64,000 bases of DNA from UMGS1601 sp964617585 (GTDB lineage: Bacteria; Bacillota; Clostridia; Oscillospirales; Ruminococcaceae), in contig CAZTXS010000006.1 of NCBI GenBank assembly GCA_964617585.1, positions 1 to 64,000 of the forward strand. The letters are read 5' to 3'. Positions 8,020 through 17,200 of the stretch are shown piece after piece. The translations under genes and the position numbers were made by a program. A model generated the notes under the pieces. The model did not search any database, was not told where the DNA came from, and saw only the letters and a list, made by a program, of their open reading frames with translations. How positions within the stretch are numbered: position 1 is the first letter of the stretch; each line of letters begins with the position of its first letter.

Positions 8020-9374
8020 TTAGCAGACTGATTTTTAATACTATAAAAATTATTCTTGTTAGATTTTACGTCCTCTTTATATGACCAATACCAATAAAAA
8101 TCATAGCTTCCTTCATAGAATATATTATCTATATTTTCAAATTCAAAATATTCTTCTTCAGAATTATCTATAAAGCTTATATATTTATCTCCTGCGCTGT
8201 ATATAACCTTATTTAAATAAGCGTCCTGATCTGTTTTAAGCTCTCCTGTATCAAGGTTATATCTATAAATCTTATTTGTTTCAGTTTCGGTTATAACGTA
8301 ATTGTCTACCATCCATGAATCGTATATGCTTGATTTCATATCATAAATAGTTTCGGTGTTTCCATCGCTGTCTATCATATAAACAGATTGATAATCTTCG
8401 CATATAAGCTTATCATTGTATATACCGATTACCGAGGAATAATCCTTGTCTTTGGCGCTCAGCTTGTCCTCAGTCAGTTCATTTGTACTGTTGTCAATCT
8501 TATCAACTATTATATTTCCTAAGTAATCACATATATAAAGATAGGTAAAATCATTATCGCATTTTACAAAAGTTAAATCGTTTTCTTTGACGTCGGTAAG
8601 CTCGTTTGAAATTCCGTCGGTCAAATCTATTTTATATACATATTGAGTGCTTCCGTTTTCGACAACTTCATTATCTTCATCATTATCTTCGTCATTATCT
8701 TCGTCATTATCTTCGTCATTATCTTCGTCATAATCTTCGTCATAATCTTCGTCATTATCTTCATCATAATCTTCATAGTCCATATCATAATAATTAATAC
8801 TAAATATCAAATTATTATTTTCTACATAAGCATCTGTAATTTCATATTCATATTCACAACTGTTATAATTATCATAAAAATCTTTATCAAAACTCTTCTC
8901 AAGTAAAATTGACGAAACCTTTGTTATATCTTCACCTTTAAGATTCATCCGATAAAGAGTATAATTATATTTAGATTTTGAACTGTCATAAGTACGTTTT
9001 AAAAAGTATATCATATCCTTATATTCAAAAGCAAATTCTATGTTGTCACGTTCATAATATGAATCAAATAACTTCTCACCGGGACCTTCAAAATATATGG
9101 TATCGCTTTCGTCTTTGCCGTATTCCCAGAAGTCAATTAAATTTGTCCCGGAACCCTCGAATCTGACAGAGCCTTTTTCTGAAAACGCCATACCCAATCC
9201 AATCGCTATCGAAACTTCCTCTTCATTATAATCTGAAATATCATAAGCGCCGTTGGAGCTGCTCATTGATTTTGCGTTATCTGTAGTTGAACCCGATGCG
9301 CAGCCTGATATTCCAAACGACAGAACCGCAGCAGTTAAAACCGGCAAAGCTCTTTTAAACATTACTTTTTTCAT
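7998..9374 (-). CDS. Lipoprotein with Asp/Glu/Asn tandem repeat
   Basis: This 458-residue protein has a lipoprotein signal (ISGC as lipobox, Cys ~26), so it is probably anchored to the outer face of the membrane. The middle carries a low-complexity stretch of DED(Y/N) units, encoded by 12-nt repeats at about 8668-8784. The rest has repeated strand-turn blocks, such as DKLICEDYQSVYMIDSDGN and YRYNLDTGELKTD, that resemble the DUF5050/beta-propeller type of surface protein. No catalytic motif is recognised. The last residues come from a family A repeat. The N-terminal Met is well placed after AGGAGG. The function is unknown; the acidic stretch might bind cations, which is inference only. Confidence 0.8.
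   Translation of the reverse strand: MKKVMFKRALPVLTAAVLSFGISGCASGSTTDNAKSMSSSNGAYDISDYNEEEVSIAIGLGMAFSEKGSVRFEGSGTNLIDFWEYGKDESDTIYFEGPGEKLFDSYYERDNIEFAFEYKDMIYFLKRTYDSSKSKYNYTLYRMNLKGEDITKVSSILLEKSFDKDFYDNYNSCEYEYEITDAYVENNNLIFSINYYDMDYEDYDEDNDEDYDEDYDEDNDEDNDEDNDEDNDEDNEVVENGSTQYVYKIDLTDGISNELTDVKENDLTFVKCDNDFTYLYICDYLGNIIVDKIDNSTNELTEDKLSAKDKDYSSVIGIYNDKLICEDYQSVYMIDSDGNTETIYDMKSSIYDSWMVDNYVITETETNKIYRYNLDTGELKTDQDAYLNKVIYSAGDKYISFIDNSEEEYFEFENIDNIFYEGSYDFYWYWSYKEDVKSNKNNFYSIKNQSANDPRYVE
8668..8784. repeat. 12-nt tandem repeat inside the lipoprotein gene
   Basis: About nine units of ATCTTCGTCATT with small variants (TCATAA for TCATTA) encode alternating DEDN and DEDY. The number is likely to vary between strains by slippage. 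Confidence 0.85.
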
Positions 9375-9429
9375 ATATATATATTCTCAAAAGAGAATAC
9401 TTCCTCCTTTCAAATCTTTATATCTTCAG

Positions 9430-10248
9430 TTATTCGATATTAAGCCTGCTCTTCATAATCTTATTGGTTACAAAATAGTATACGAATCCTAAAATCACCA
9501 AAACTGCCAAAACTATCGCCAAGGTAATATTCAAAACAGCGACCGAGGACAAGTTGGTTTTTTCAAGTATTTCTTCGACTATTATAACTATTCCGCTGCT
9601 TACGAAAGCCAAAACATTTGTCAGACCAATAAATATTATAACTGAAATCAGAACTCTTTTGTTGCTAGCCATATTTCCTATTGCAAAGGACACATAAAAC
9701 GTTAAAATGTTAAAGAACAACGATACTGCCAATATTGCGGCAAATATGGCTGCTGTTAAAGGTATTTGGCTTATTGCGGTTAAAACATATTCCGGCAGAC
9801 TGATTTGCGTATTGAGAATTCCCAAGCCTTGCTTCAAAGCCAAAACTATTTCGCTCAGTAAATCTCCCGCTATCATAATAAAGCCGGACGCTAACAATAT
9901 TATGTAGCTTAAAGCTGTATACAAAACTCCCACAAGAAGCTTAGATATGATTATAGCTCTTGAAGTTACAGGAAGCGTGTTTGTAAGATAGCCCTCGTCC
10001 GTAAATACGCTTTTATGGAATCGGTAAATTGATATAAACTCTCCGGACACGCAAACGCTGATAATGATTATTACAAATATAACCGTTATTACTCCGAACA
10101 TAATGTTAAGCACAATTGAGTTGTCTACAGACGATTCCATTTCCACCAGAATACGTTCAACTATCGCACAGAATAAAACTCCGATAAATATCGGAAGATA
10201 GAGCCTTCCCGAAGCTTTGAACTCTGTTTTAAATAACTTTCCTAACAT
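9430..10248 (-). CDS. ABC transporter permease (ABC-2-like)
   Basis: This 272-residue membrane protein has six hydrophobic segments, a short cytoplasmic N-terminus (MLGKLFKTEFKASGRLYLP) and a Lys/Arg-rich end, the layout of bacterial ABC-2-like permeases. Its start overlaps the end of the ATPase gene by 7 nt, so the two are translationally coupled. It is the membrane half of a GntR-controlled export system like the YtrABCDEF cell-envelope stress transporter of Bacillus. The substrate is unknown. Confidence 0.85.
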   Translation of the reverse strand: MLGKLFKTEFKASGRLYLPIFIGVLFCAIVERILVEMESSVDNSIVLNIMFGVITVIFVIIIISVCVSGEFISIYRFHKSVFTDEGYLTNTLPVTSRAIIISKLLVGVLYTALSYIILLASGFIMIAGDLLSEIVLALKQGLGILNTQISLPEYVLTAISQIPLTAAIFAAILAVSLFFNILTFYVSFAIGNMASNKRVLISVIIFIGLTNVLAFVSSGIVIIVEEILEKTNLSSVAVLNITLAIVLAVLVILGFVYYFVTNKIMKSRLNIE

Positions 10249-10940
10249 CTGAATACCTCCCTGAACAGTTCGTCAACCGACATTCCGTTTTCCTCACGAA
10301 TCTCATCGACTGTCTTATGAATCTTTAAATGTCCGTTCTGAATCATAATTACATCGTCAAGCACCGTTTCTATATCCTGTATCAAATGGGTTGAGATTAT
10401 AACAGCCGCTTTCGGATTATAGTTAGTGATTATAGTGCGTAAAATATAATCTCTCGCCGCAGGGTCAACTCCTGCTATCGGCTCGTCAAGAAGATAAAGC
10501 TGAGCTTCTCTGCTCATTACAAGTATAAGCTGAAGCTTTTCTTTTGTTCCCTTGGACATAGCCTTGATTTTCTGATTCATATTAATATTAAGATTATCTA
10601 ACATTTCCTTTGCTTTTTCTAAATTGAAATCCTCATAATAATCCTCAAATACCTTAAGTATATCCTTTACATACATCCAGTCCGGTATATAAGTTCTCTC
10701 AGGCAAATATGAAACTATTTTTTTTGTTTCTACCCCGACTTTTTTACCGTCAACCGTTAATTCTCCCGAATTCTGTTTAAGAAGCCCCGATATAATTTTT
10801 ATAAGCGTTGTTTTTCCGCTTCCGTTAGGCCCTAACAGACCTATAATCTGACCCTTTTCAACCGACAAATCAAGACTGTCTAGAGCGATAAGCCGTCCGT
10901 ATTTCTTGGTCAGACCCGTACATTTTAAAATTTCACTCAT
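10242..10940 (-). CDS. ABC transporter ATP-binding protein, GntR-linked
   Basis: This 232-residue ATPase has Walker A GPNGSGKTT (~35-43), Walker B LYLLDEPIAGVDP (~148-160) and an H-loop ISTHLIQDIE. The signature is unusual (MSKGTKEKLQL in place of LSGGQ), as in YtrB-type and other ABC-2-linked ATPases. It follows the GntR gene with a 1-nt gap and overlaps the permease gene, forming a three-gene operon. Confidence 0.92.
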   Translation of the reverse strand: MSEILKCTGLTKKYGRLIALDSLDLSVEKGQIIGLLGPNGSGKTTLIKIISGLLKQNSGELTVDGKKVGVETKKIVSYLPERTYIPDWMYVKDILKVFEDYYEDFNLEKAKEMLDNLNINMNQKIKAMSKGTKEKLQLILVMSREAQLYLLDEPIAGVDPAARDYILRTIITNYNPKAAVIISTHLIQDIETVLDDVIMIQNGHLKIHKTVDEIREENGMSVDELFREVFRC

Positions 10941-10941
10941 T

Positions 10942-11301
10942 TCAAAATTCCTCCCTGTTTATTAACTCAATAGCCTGCTCTTTGGTTATTCCCAGCTTTT
11001 TAATCTTATCGCAGAACCTACATACCTCATTAGACGCAAGCTCAGTCCTTAAGCCGTCAATAAGCTCTGTATCATCTGTGATAAAATTCCCGGAAGTCCG
11101 CTTAGACGAAATCAATCCTTTTTTCTCAAGCTCGCTTAACGCCTTTTGCATAGTGTTGGGATTAACCTGAGCTTCACCTGCCAGATCCCTTACAGACATA
11201 AGCTTTGTACCGGATGTGTATGTTCCGTTTAAAATTCGGAATTCAAGCTCTTCTAAAAGCTGGATATACACCGGTCTGTCGTTTTTGATTTCCCAAGCCA
11301 T
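10942..11301 (-). CDS. GntR-family repressor, YtrA-like
   Basis: This 119-residue protein has an N-terminal winged helix (PVYIQLLEELEFRILNGTY...VRDLAGEAQVNPNTMQKALSELEKKGLI) and only a short C-terminal tail of about 40 residues, the hallmark of the YtrA subfamily. It is first in an operon with an ABC ATPase and permease and probably represses that operon in response to envelope stress. A perfect inverted repeat that could be its operator lies just downstream of the -10 box. Confidence 0.93.
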   Translation of the reverse strand: MAWEIKNDRPVYIQLLEELEFRILNGTYTSGTKLMSVRDLAGEAQVNPNTMQKALSELEKKGLISSKRTSGNFITDDTELIDGLRTELASNEVCRFCDKIKKLGITKEQAIELINREEF

Positions 11302-11354
11302 AATTAAAACCTCTCTTTCTAAGTTTTTTGATTTTTCGTATTGACTTCGTAAAA

Positions 11355-11404
11355 TTGTATTATTGATTTAATACAATAATACACCATTGTATAAACTTTG
11401 TCAA
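11355..11404 (-). promoter_or_regulatory. Promoter and probable GntR operator
   Basis: The minus strand carries TTGACA (11404-11399), a 17-nt spacer and TATTAT (11381-11376). The perfect inverted repeat TTGTATTA-n6-TAATACAA lies at 11355-11376, overlapping the -10 edge and the start of transcription, where a bound repressor would block RNA polymerase. Confidence 0.75.
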
Positions 11405-11510
11405 TACCTTTTTGTAAATAATTTATTTGAAGTTTAACGAACAAAATTATGCAAAAAATAGCTTAAATCATGTAGAAACAGCAAAAATCCTGCAATTTTT
11501 AAACTTTTGC

Positions 11511-11539
11511 TTGCAAAGCGTTTTCTTTTGTGATAAAAT
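11511..11539 (+). promoter_or_regulatory. Promoter of gdhA
   Basis: TTGCAA, a 17-nt spacer and TAAAAT lie about 95 nt upstream of the gdhA start. The rest of the 332-nt region between the GntR gene and gdhA is AT-rich, with no other gene seen. Confidence 0.55.
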
Positions 11540-11633
11540 ATTTATATCGTGCTAAAGCGTAAAATACTATTTGCTTAATATGAAGCATTTAGATTGCCGG
11601 CACTAATAATTTTTAAATGGGAGGTCTTAAACA

Positions 11634-12986
11634 ATGGAGTTTAAGAACGAATACCTTAAAAAGGTATACGACAAAGTAGAAGCAAGAAATCCCGGAGAAA
11701 AGGAATTTCTTCAGGCAGTCAAAGAAGTTTTGGAAAGCCTGGAGCCTGTTGTTGAAAAAGACAAATCTTTTGAAACAAACGGCATAATCGACAGAATAGT
11801 TGAGCCTGAAAGATTTATTCAGTTCAGAGTTTCATGGGTAGACGATAACGGAAACGTTCAGGTGAACCGAGGCTTCAGATGCCAGTTCAACTCAGCTATC
11901 GGACCATACAAGGGCGGTTTAAGACTTCACCCTACAGTATGTGCGTCAGTTATCAAGTTCTTGGGATTTGAACAGATATTCAAAAACAGCTTGACAGGTC
12001 TTCCTATCGGCGGAGGCAAAGGAGGCTCCGACTTCGATCCCAAAGGCAAATCAGACGGTGAAGTTATGAGATTCTGCCAGAGCTTTATGACTGAGCTTTC
12101 TAAACACATCGGCGCAGATACTGACGTTCCTGCCGGCGACATCGGAACAGGCGCAAGAGAGATCGGATATATGTTCGGTCAGTATAAGAGATTAAGAAAC
12201 GAATTTACAGGCGTTCTTACAGGTAAGGGACTAAGCTACGGCGGTTCTCTTGCAAGAACTGAAGCAACGGGCTACGGCTGCTGCTACTTTACAGACGAAA
12301 TGCTTAAGTGCATGAAGAACGAAAGCTTCAAGGGCAAGACGGTTGTTATTTCAGGTTCGGGAAACGTTGCTATATACGCTACGGAAAAGGCTACGCAGCT
12401 TGGCGGAAAGGTCGTTGCATTGTCTGACTCAAACGGATATATCTATGATCCTAACGGAGTTAACCTTGACGTCGTTAAGCAAATCAAAGAGGTTGAAAGA
12501 GGAAGAATTAAAGAATACTGCAACAGAGTTGACGGAGCTGAATATCATGAAGGCTGCTCAGGTATCTGGAATATTCCTTGCGACATTGCTCTTCCATGCG
12601 CTACACAGAACGAGCTTGACGGCGACGCTGCTGACACACTTATCAAAAACGGCGTAATCGCTGTTGCCGAGGGCGCTAATATGCCTTGTACTCCCGACGC
12701 TGCTGAAAAATTTGTTGAGGCAGGCGTTCTCTTCGGACCTGCTAAGGCTGCAAACGCAGGCGGTGTTGCTACATCAGCTTTAGAGATGAGCCAGAACTCA
12801 GAAAGACTTTCATGGACATTTGAAGAGGTTGACGCTAAGCTCAAAGATATTATGGTTAATATTTTCCACAATTCTTACAACGCTTCTAAAGAATACGGCC
12901 ACGAGGGCAATCTTATCTTCGGCGCTAACATTGCAGGCTTCTTAAAGGTTGCCGACGCAATGAAGTGGCAGGGCGTCGCTTATTAA
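11634..12986 (+). CDS. gdhA: NADP-specific glutamate dehydrogenase
   Basis: This 450-residue enzyme makes glutamate from 2-oxoglutarate, ammonia and NAD(P)H, the main ammonia entry route in ammonia-rich gut habitats. Substrate motifs GPYKGGLRLHPTV and GLPIGGGKGGSDFDPKGK (catalytic Lys) are present, as are the PAGDIGTGAREIGYMFGQYK block and the dinucleotide-fold GSGNVAIYATEKA. Length matches the hexameric class I enzymes. GGGAGG precedes the ATG. It is monocistronic, with its own promoter and a strong terminator. The NADP preference is inferred from family similarity. Confidence 0.96.
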   Translation: MEFKNEYLKKVYDKVEARNPGEKEFLQAVKEVLESLEPVVEKDKSFETNGIIDRIVEPERFIQFRVSWVDDNGNVQVNRGFRCQFNSAIGPYKGGLRLHPTVCASVIKFLGFEQIFKNSLTGLPIGGGKGGSDFDPKGKSDGEVMRFCQSFMTELSKHIGADTDVPAGDIGTGAREIGYMFGQYKRLRNEFTGVLTGKGLSYGGSLARTEATGYGCCYFTDEMLKCMKNESFKGKTVVISGSGNVAIYATEKATQLGGKVVALSDSNGYIYDPNGVNLDVVKQIKEVERGRIKEYCNRVDGAEYHEGCSGIWNIPCDIALPCATQNELDGDAADTLIKNGVIAVAEGANMPCTPDAAEKFVEAGVLFGPAKAANAGGVATSALEMSQNSERLSWTFEEVDAKLKDIMVNIFHNSYNASKEYGHEGNLIFGANIAGFLKVADAMKWQGVAY

Positions 12987-13009
12987 TATATAAATAATCA
13001 ACAGCATAC

Positions 13010-13049
13010 AAAAAGGCACAGTGAATTTTTTAGTCCACTGTGCCTTTTT
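13010..13049. terminator. Bidirectional terminator between gdhA and the XRE gene
   Basis: A perfect 14-bp inverted repeat, AAAAAGGCACAGTG/CACTGTGCCTTTTT, has a 12-nt loop. The right arm overlaps the stop codon of the minus-strand XRE gene. Confidence 0.92.
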
Positions 13050-13263
13050 ATATGTTCATTTCTTTTTTTGATGTCCTGCCTAAAATATAATCAACTGATA
13101 CATTATAAAAATCAGCCAGTACAATCAAATGCTCTACAGGTATTGTCAACGCTCCCCTTTCGTATCGTGAATATACCGTCTGACTGGTAAAAATCAGTTT
13201 AGCAACTGCAGTTTGATTTAAATTCATATCTTCTCTTAAATCTCTAAGGCGTTGAAAATACAT
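13048..13263 (-). CDS. Small XRE-family transcriptional regulator
   Basis: This 71-residue Cro/CI-type helix-turn-helix protein reads RLRDLREDMNLNQTAVAKL, with recognition helix SQTVYSRYERG and then HLIVLADFYNVSVDYILGRT. The ATG at 13263 has GGGAGGG 6 nt upstream; a longer frame from a GTG at 13293 would start inside a palindrome and is less likely. A palindrome right before the ribosome site suggests autoregulation. It is probably the repressor of the small divergent module at 13496-13936. Confidence 0.9.
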   Translation of the reverse strand: MYFQRLRDLREDMNLNQTAVAKLIFTSQTVYSRYERGALTIPVEHLIVLADFYNVSVDYILGRTSKKEMNI

Positions 13264-13278
13264 AAAAATCCCTCCCAA

Positions 13279-13296
13279 TTTGTGAAATATCACAAA
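13279..13296. promoter_or_regulatory. Palindromic operator before the XRE gene
   Basis: TTTGTGA-aata-TCACAAA is a perfect 7-bp inverted repeat with a 4-nt centre, 15 nt upstream of the XRE start codon; a likely autoregulatory site. Confidence 0.6.
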
Positions 13297-13302
13297 GTAA
13301 CC

Positions 13303-13377
13303 TTAGTACTTATTTATACTATTGACTGTATACTATTTTTCATGTATAATGTTAGTATTAGAACTTTTAAGTACTAA
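13303..13377 (+). promoter_or_regulatory. Promoter flanked by inverted sites
   Basis: TTGACT (13322-13327), 17 nt and TATAAT (13345-13350) face the small ORFs. TTAGTACTT (13303-13311) and AAGTACTAA (13369-13377) flank the promoter as a matching inverted pair, consistent with repressor binding on both sides. Between here and 13495 there is only AT-rich DNA with a (TA)n run near 13464-13482. Confidence 0.55.
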
Positions 13378-13495
13378 AATATAAGGAAACATAAATAATC
13401 TACAACTTAATACCGAATTGGGATATTTATCAAAATAAAAAGTAATAAAATATATTTAATAAATATATATATATATATATAAGAGAGGTATTAAG

Positions 13496-13561
13496 ATGGA
13501 TAACGAAATCAGAAAAATATTCTTTGAATCAGAAAACTTCACTTGTAAGCAAGACGCATAG
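13496..13561 (+). CDS. Possible 21-residue ORF
   Basis: ATG with GAGAGGT upstream opens a frame MDNEIRKIFFESENFTCKQD, then Ala and TAG. It lies downstream of a near-consensus promoter. It may be a peptide, or the surviving start of a lost mobile-element gene. No family is recognised. Confidence 0.35.
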   Translation: MDNEIRKIFFESENFTCKQDA

Positions 13562-13708
13562 CAGGGCCGGCTTTTAGTATTTGCAATACACATAAGTATA
13601 GAAAAAACGAATTTTTGACAGGAGCATTTGACAGTCCGGAAAGCATTTTACACCCTTGAAAGGTTTTTAAAAGAATAGAACAGATCAGGGAGAAAGGCGG
13701 TGATACGG

Positions 13709-13936
13709 ATGAGTGAAGAAAAAGAATGTAATTTTTCATATAGGACGGCAGAAATGTTTGACAACACAGTTAAACAGATTAACAAACTTGCAGAGATTAA
13801 TAGTGCAAGCTTCAGCGATGTTGTTATGCATTGCTGTAAATATGCTTTAGAGAATTATGACGATATGGTAAAAAAAATGAAAGCTGAAGAAGCGGAAGCA
13901 CTGTCATCCATTAAAAAAACAAATCATATTGTATAG
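13709..13936 (+). CDS. Small hypothetical protein, possible ribbon-helix-helix
   Basis: The 75 residues from ATG 13709 follow AAAGGCGGTG (a GTG at 13700 is possible). The protein has one strand-like start, then two helices (DNTVKQINKLAEINSASFSDVVMHCCKYALENY) that resemble Arc/CopG or plasmid-mobilisation accessory proteins, ending in an acidic/basic tail. It stands alone after the XRE repressor module, suggesting a remnant of an integrative element. Function is not assigned. Confidence 0.55.
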   Translation: MSEEKECNFSYRTAEMFDNTVKQINKLAEINSASFSDVVMHCCKYALENYDDMVKKMKAEEAEALSSIKKTNHIV

Positions 13937-14043
13937 GTTATTTGATGTGGAGAAATACGTACAGTCCGCACGCCGACAGTACGACAGAGGAAACCCGAGA
14001 AACGCAGGAGAATTGTACGCCGACTAAATACCTATATACTTTA

Positions 14044-14076
14044 GAAGCCGTTTTGATAAATCAAGGCGGCTTTTTT
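14044..14076 (+). terminator. Terminator after the small ORF module
   Basis: GAAGCCGTTTTGA pairs imperfectly with TCAAGGCGGCTTTTTT. The rest of 13937-14236 holds no gene that can be supported. Confidence 0.8.
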
Positions 14077-14142
14077 CTTTTATCGATTAAAAACCGTTTT
14101 AGTATTTTCAGCACATCTATTATTTATTTTACAACCAACCGC

Positions 14143-14173
14143 AAAAAACCGACACACAAAATGTATGTCGGTT
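14143..14173 (-). terminator. Terminator of the GH59 gene
   Basis: On the minus strand AACCGACA...TGTCGGTT is followed by TTTTGC, about 64 nt after the GH59 stop. Confidence 0.75.
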
Positions 14174-14236
14174 CTCTTAACAGTATTTAATTTTTACGCT
14201 GTGCAAATATGTTTAGGTTTGAAAAACGTCAGCATT

Positions 14237-17200
14237 TTACTTTACTTTCACCTTACGCAGCTTCTTATTCCACTTGCTGTATACTTTCTTAGCTTTGCCG
14301 TACTTATCTTTATATACAGCATATGCTCTTACTCTTACATAATATGTTTTTTTACTCTTGAGCTTGCTGTTCTTGATTGTAAGCTTCTTCTTTGAGGTCA
14401 GCTTGTTTACAATGTTCTTTTTAAAGTTCTTCTTCTTGGAAACCTGTACCTGATAGCCTTTAGCTTTCTTAACCTTTTTCCATGAAACAGTAATCTTCTT
14501 CTTAGACTTGCTTTTGACTGTTAATTTTGTTATCTTAGCCTGCTTCATGGCTTTCTTAGCCGCTGCTTTGTCCTTTTTAACCTGAGCGGCTGATCTTGTC
14601 GCCTTGGCAGTAGTTGTTGTTTTTGACATGGAAGTAGTTTTCACAGACGCAGAGGTTGTCGGCTGTGCAGGATCTTCAACACTGCCGCTGATTGCAGCTT
14701 TTGCCGTTATATCGGAAGCTTTTGACACCTCAATGCAATCAATTGCAAAATTACCGCTCAATACGGTTATTTTTATCGTATGCTCGCTATCGGAAAGACC
14801 GCTTAACGAATATAAGCTTTGACGGTATAGCTTAGAAGATTTAAGGCTTAGACCGTTTTCAATAACTTCTCCGTCCAATTCAACTTTTATTTCAGATTCC
14901 GAATTCAGATCTCCCTGAACAAAGTTAATTCCCGTTCCCTCAAAAGTGTATTCAAGAGAAGCTCCCGACTCGTTTGCCGCTGCGCTTGTTCTGTTAAACA
15001 GTTTAAATGAATCTCCGACTTTAAGCGTCCAGCCGTCGGTGTATCTGACATTTCCGTCAAGCGAATCAATTCTTGTGATATACGTTCCTGCTTCTGACGG
15101 TGATAAGCTTTCGGTCGCTTTTTCAACCTTCAGATTATCAAACTCTGTCATATAGAAGTTACTGTATATGCCTACTCTTCCTGATAAATACGGATTCTCC
15201 GTATCCTCATACCCGAAAACAGAAGTTCCGTTTATATAGAAGATAATTTCATTTCCTACAGCGCTCACCTTAAGCGTATGAGAAATATTAATGTTAAAAT
15301 TCTTTATGTTGCCGGAATAAAGCGCTGTATTTTCTTTCATACAAGAATAGCTTCCGTCAGACGCCAGCTTCAGCCAGTAACCCGATCTGTTTGCTTTAGC
15401 TACTCCGGAACAGGTTCCGACAGATCTAAGACCTACTCCCGCATAGTTTGAAGAAGAATTATCGTTTTGCAGCTTAATATCTATTGAAACGCTGTAATCC
15501 GCCCATTCGGTGTCGCCTAAAGTAGTAACAGGATTAGAAGATGTTCCCCAATTTAAAGGCTTAATATCGTTAGTTATCTTCTGCTGAAGAACCTTAGATC
15601 CATCAGACTTTTTAACTACCTCAAAAGCACCGCCGGCGTCACAGGTATAAAGAGGAGTTCCTCCCCTTTCGTCTAAAAATTCATCCGAATAGTTAAAGTT
15701 ATCATAATAAGGCAGTTGAAGATTTGCGTCATTTTCACTGCTCTGATACTCCGACTTTTCCTCTTCATCATAACCCTTCTGACCTGTTGTTGTCGTAAGA
15801 GTTACTATGGAATAAGGCTCGACTGTATATGAAAAGCTTCCTGATACAGGAGTAATCTCTCCGGACTTTTTCAGCCAATTTGCGTCATAATCCTGACCTG
15901 AATCAGGTCCTTTCGTCACCCATGCGGTCAGCGTTGAATTCGACTTTGCCAGATTTTTAACCGAAACGTCATAAGTTCTTGCAGTGGAAGAATCATTGAC
16001 AAAAACCATTGTATAATCGCCCGTGTCAGGATCGGCTAAAGTGATATAATTGTTTGTCGTGCTTCCGATTCCGTGTCCGTCTCCTGCGGCAACTCCGTCG
16101 CCGTAGCAAGCTCCCTCCACATACTTCATGTTATCTGTCTGAAATTTTGTAAAATGCTCCATTACATATGTACCCGCCTGAACCTCATAATATCCGCTCC
16201 ACGGCGTATCGGCTTCGATAAGCTGTTTAGGTACATACTGCGCTCCCGTATAGTAAGCCGCAACAGCAGGTTGGAACTGATACATTGTCATTTTCCCGCC
16301 CGTGATTCCGTCCTGAGCGTACATATTAAGCACTCTTACTCCGATTTCTAATGCACTGTTTACGCCTGTCAATCCGATTCCTTTTGCAGTTTCATCTAAA
16401 TCTTCTCCCGAAGCATTGTTTGCATTAACTGCCTGTTCAGCGTTTATTGCAACTGAAGAGCCCTCTGAATACCATATTTCTTTTCCGTATTCTTCTTTGA
16501 GCTTCAAAGCGTTTTCACTTGACCATGTAGAATAGTGAAAGCCTAAAACGTCAACTGCGTCCCTAAGCTCCGAATCGTTCATCATTTCATCGGCAATCTT
16601 ATAATGTCCCACCTCATCAGAAGCTACAAGCTTTATCTTGCTGTAGTCGTATTTTGCTGTTTTTTCCTCTGCTGAAGAATCAAGGTGCTTTCTCAGATAT
16701 TTAATCCATTCGGTGTCAGGATCGCCTATTTCGTTTCTGTCAGCGCTTACATAGTCAAAGATTAGTCCGTATTCGTCATAAGCCGCATCCAGAGTTTCTT
16801 TATACCATTTAAATCTCTTCGCCATATTTTCTTCGGTAGTAGCTCCTCCCGAGCCTGTCCATCCGGGCGCTCCCCATCTGAGCATATCAATAGATATATC
16901 GGGATTTATAGTCTTTGCGTCGGCACAAAGGTGAAAGCCTGCTCCTCTGTTCACGTTGGCTTCTTCGTCTTCATAACGCATGGTGGCAGGTTCGGTTCCC
17001 GAACTTGAATCGCAGTCGGAACCCATTTCAATCTTGATATGAGATAATCCCAAGCCCGTTTCCTTGTTAAACAAATAATTCATTATTTCCCAATAAGCTT
17101 CGGGATTTTGTTCTTTATAATCCATAAGAAGCCTTGACGAATTGTTTGCGGAAACAACTCCGAGCCTCAGAGAATCAGCAGTGATATTGTTTCCGTCTAT

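Noticed and set aside
8606..8906. Two plus-strand ORFs over the acidic repeat (His/Leu/Arg-rich and Ile/Phe-rich)
   Set aside because: They are the complement of the 12-nt repeat in the lipoprotein gene, with no ribosome site; composition is a by-product of the repeat.
13942..14190. 82-residue ORF after the small XRE-linked module
   Set aside because: It reads through a clear terminator (14044-14076) and has no family similarity or good ribosome site.
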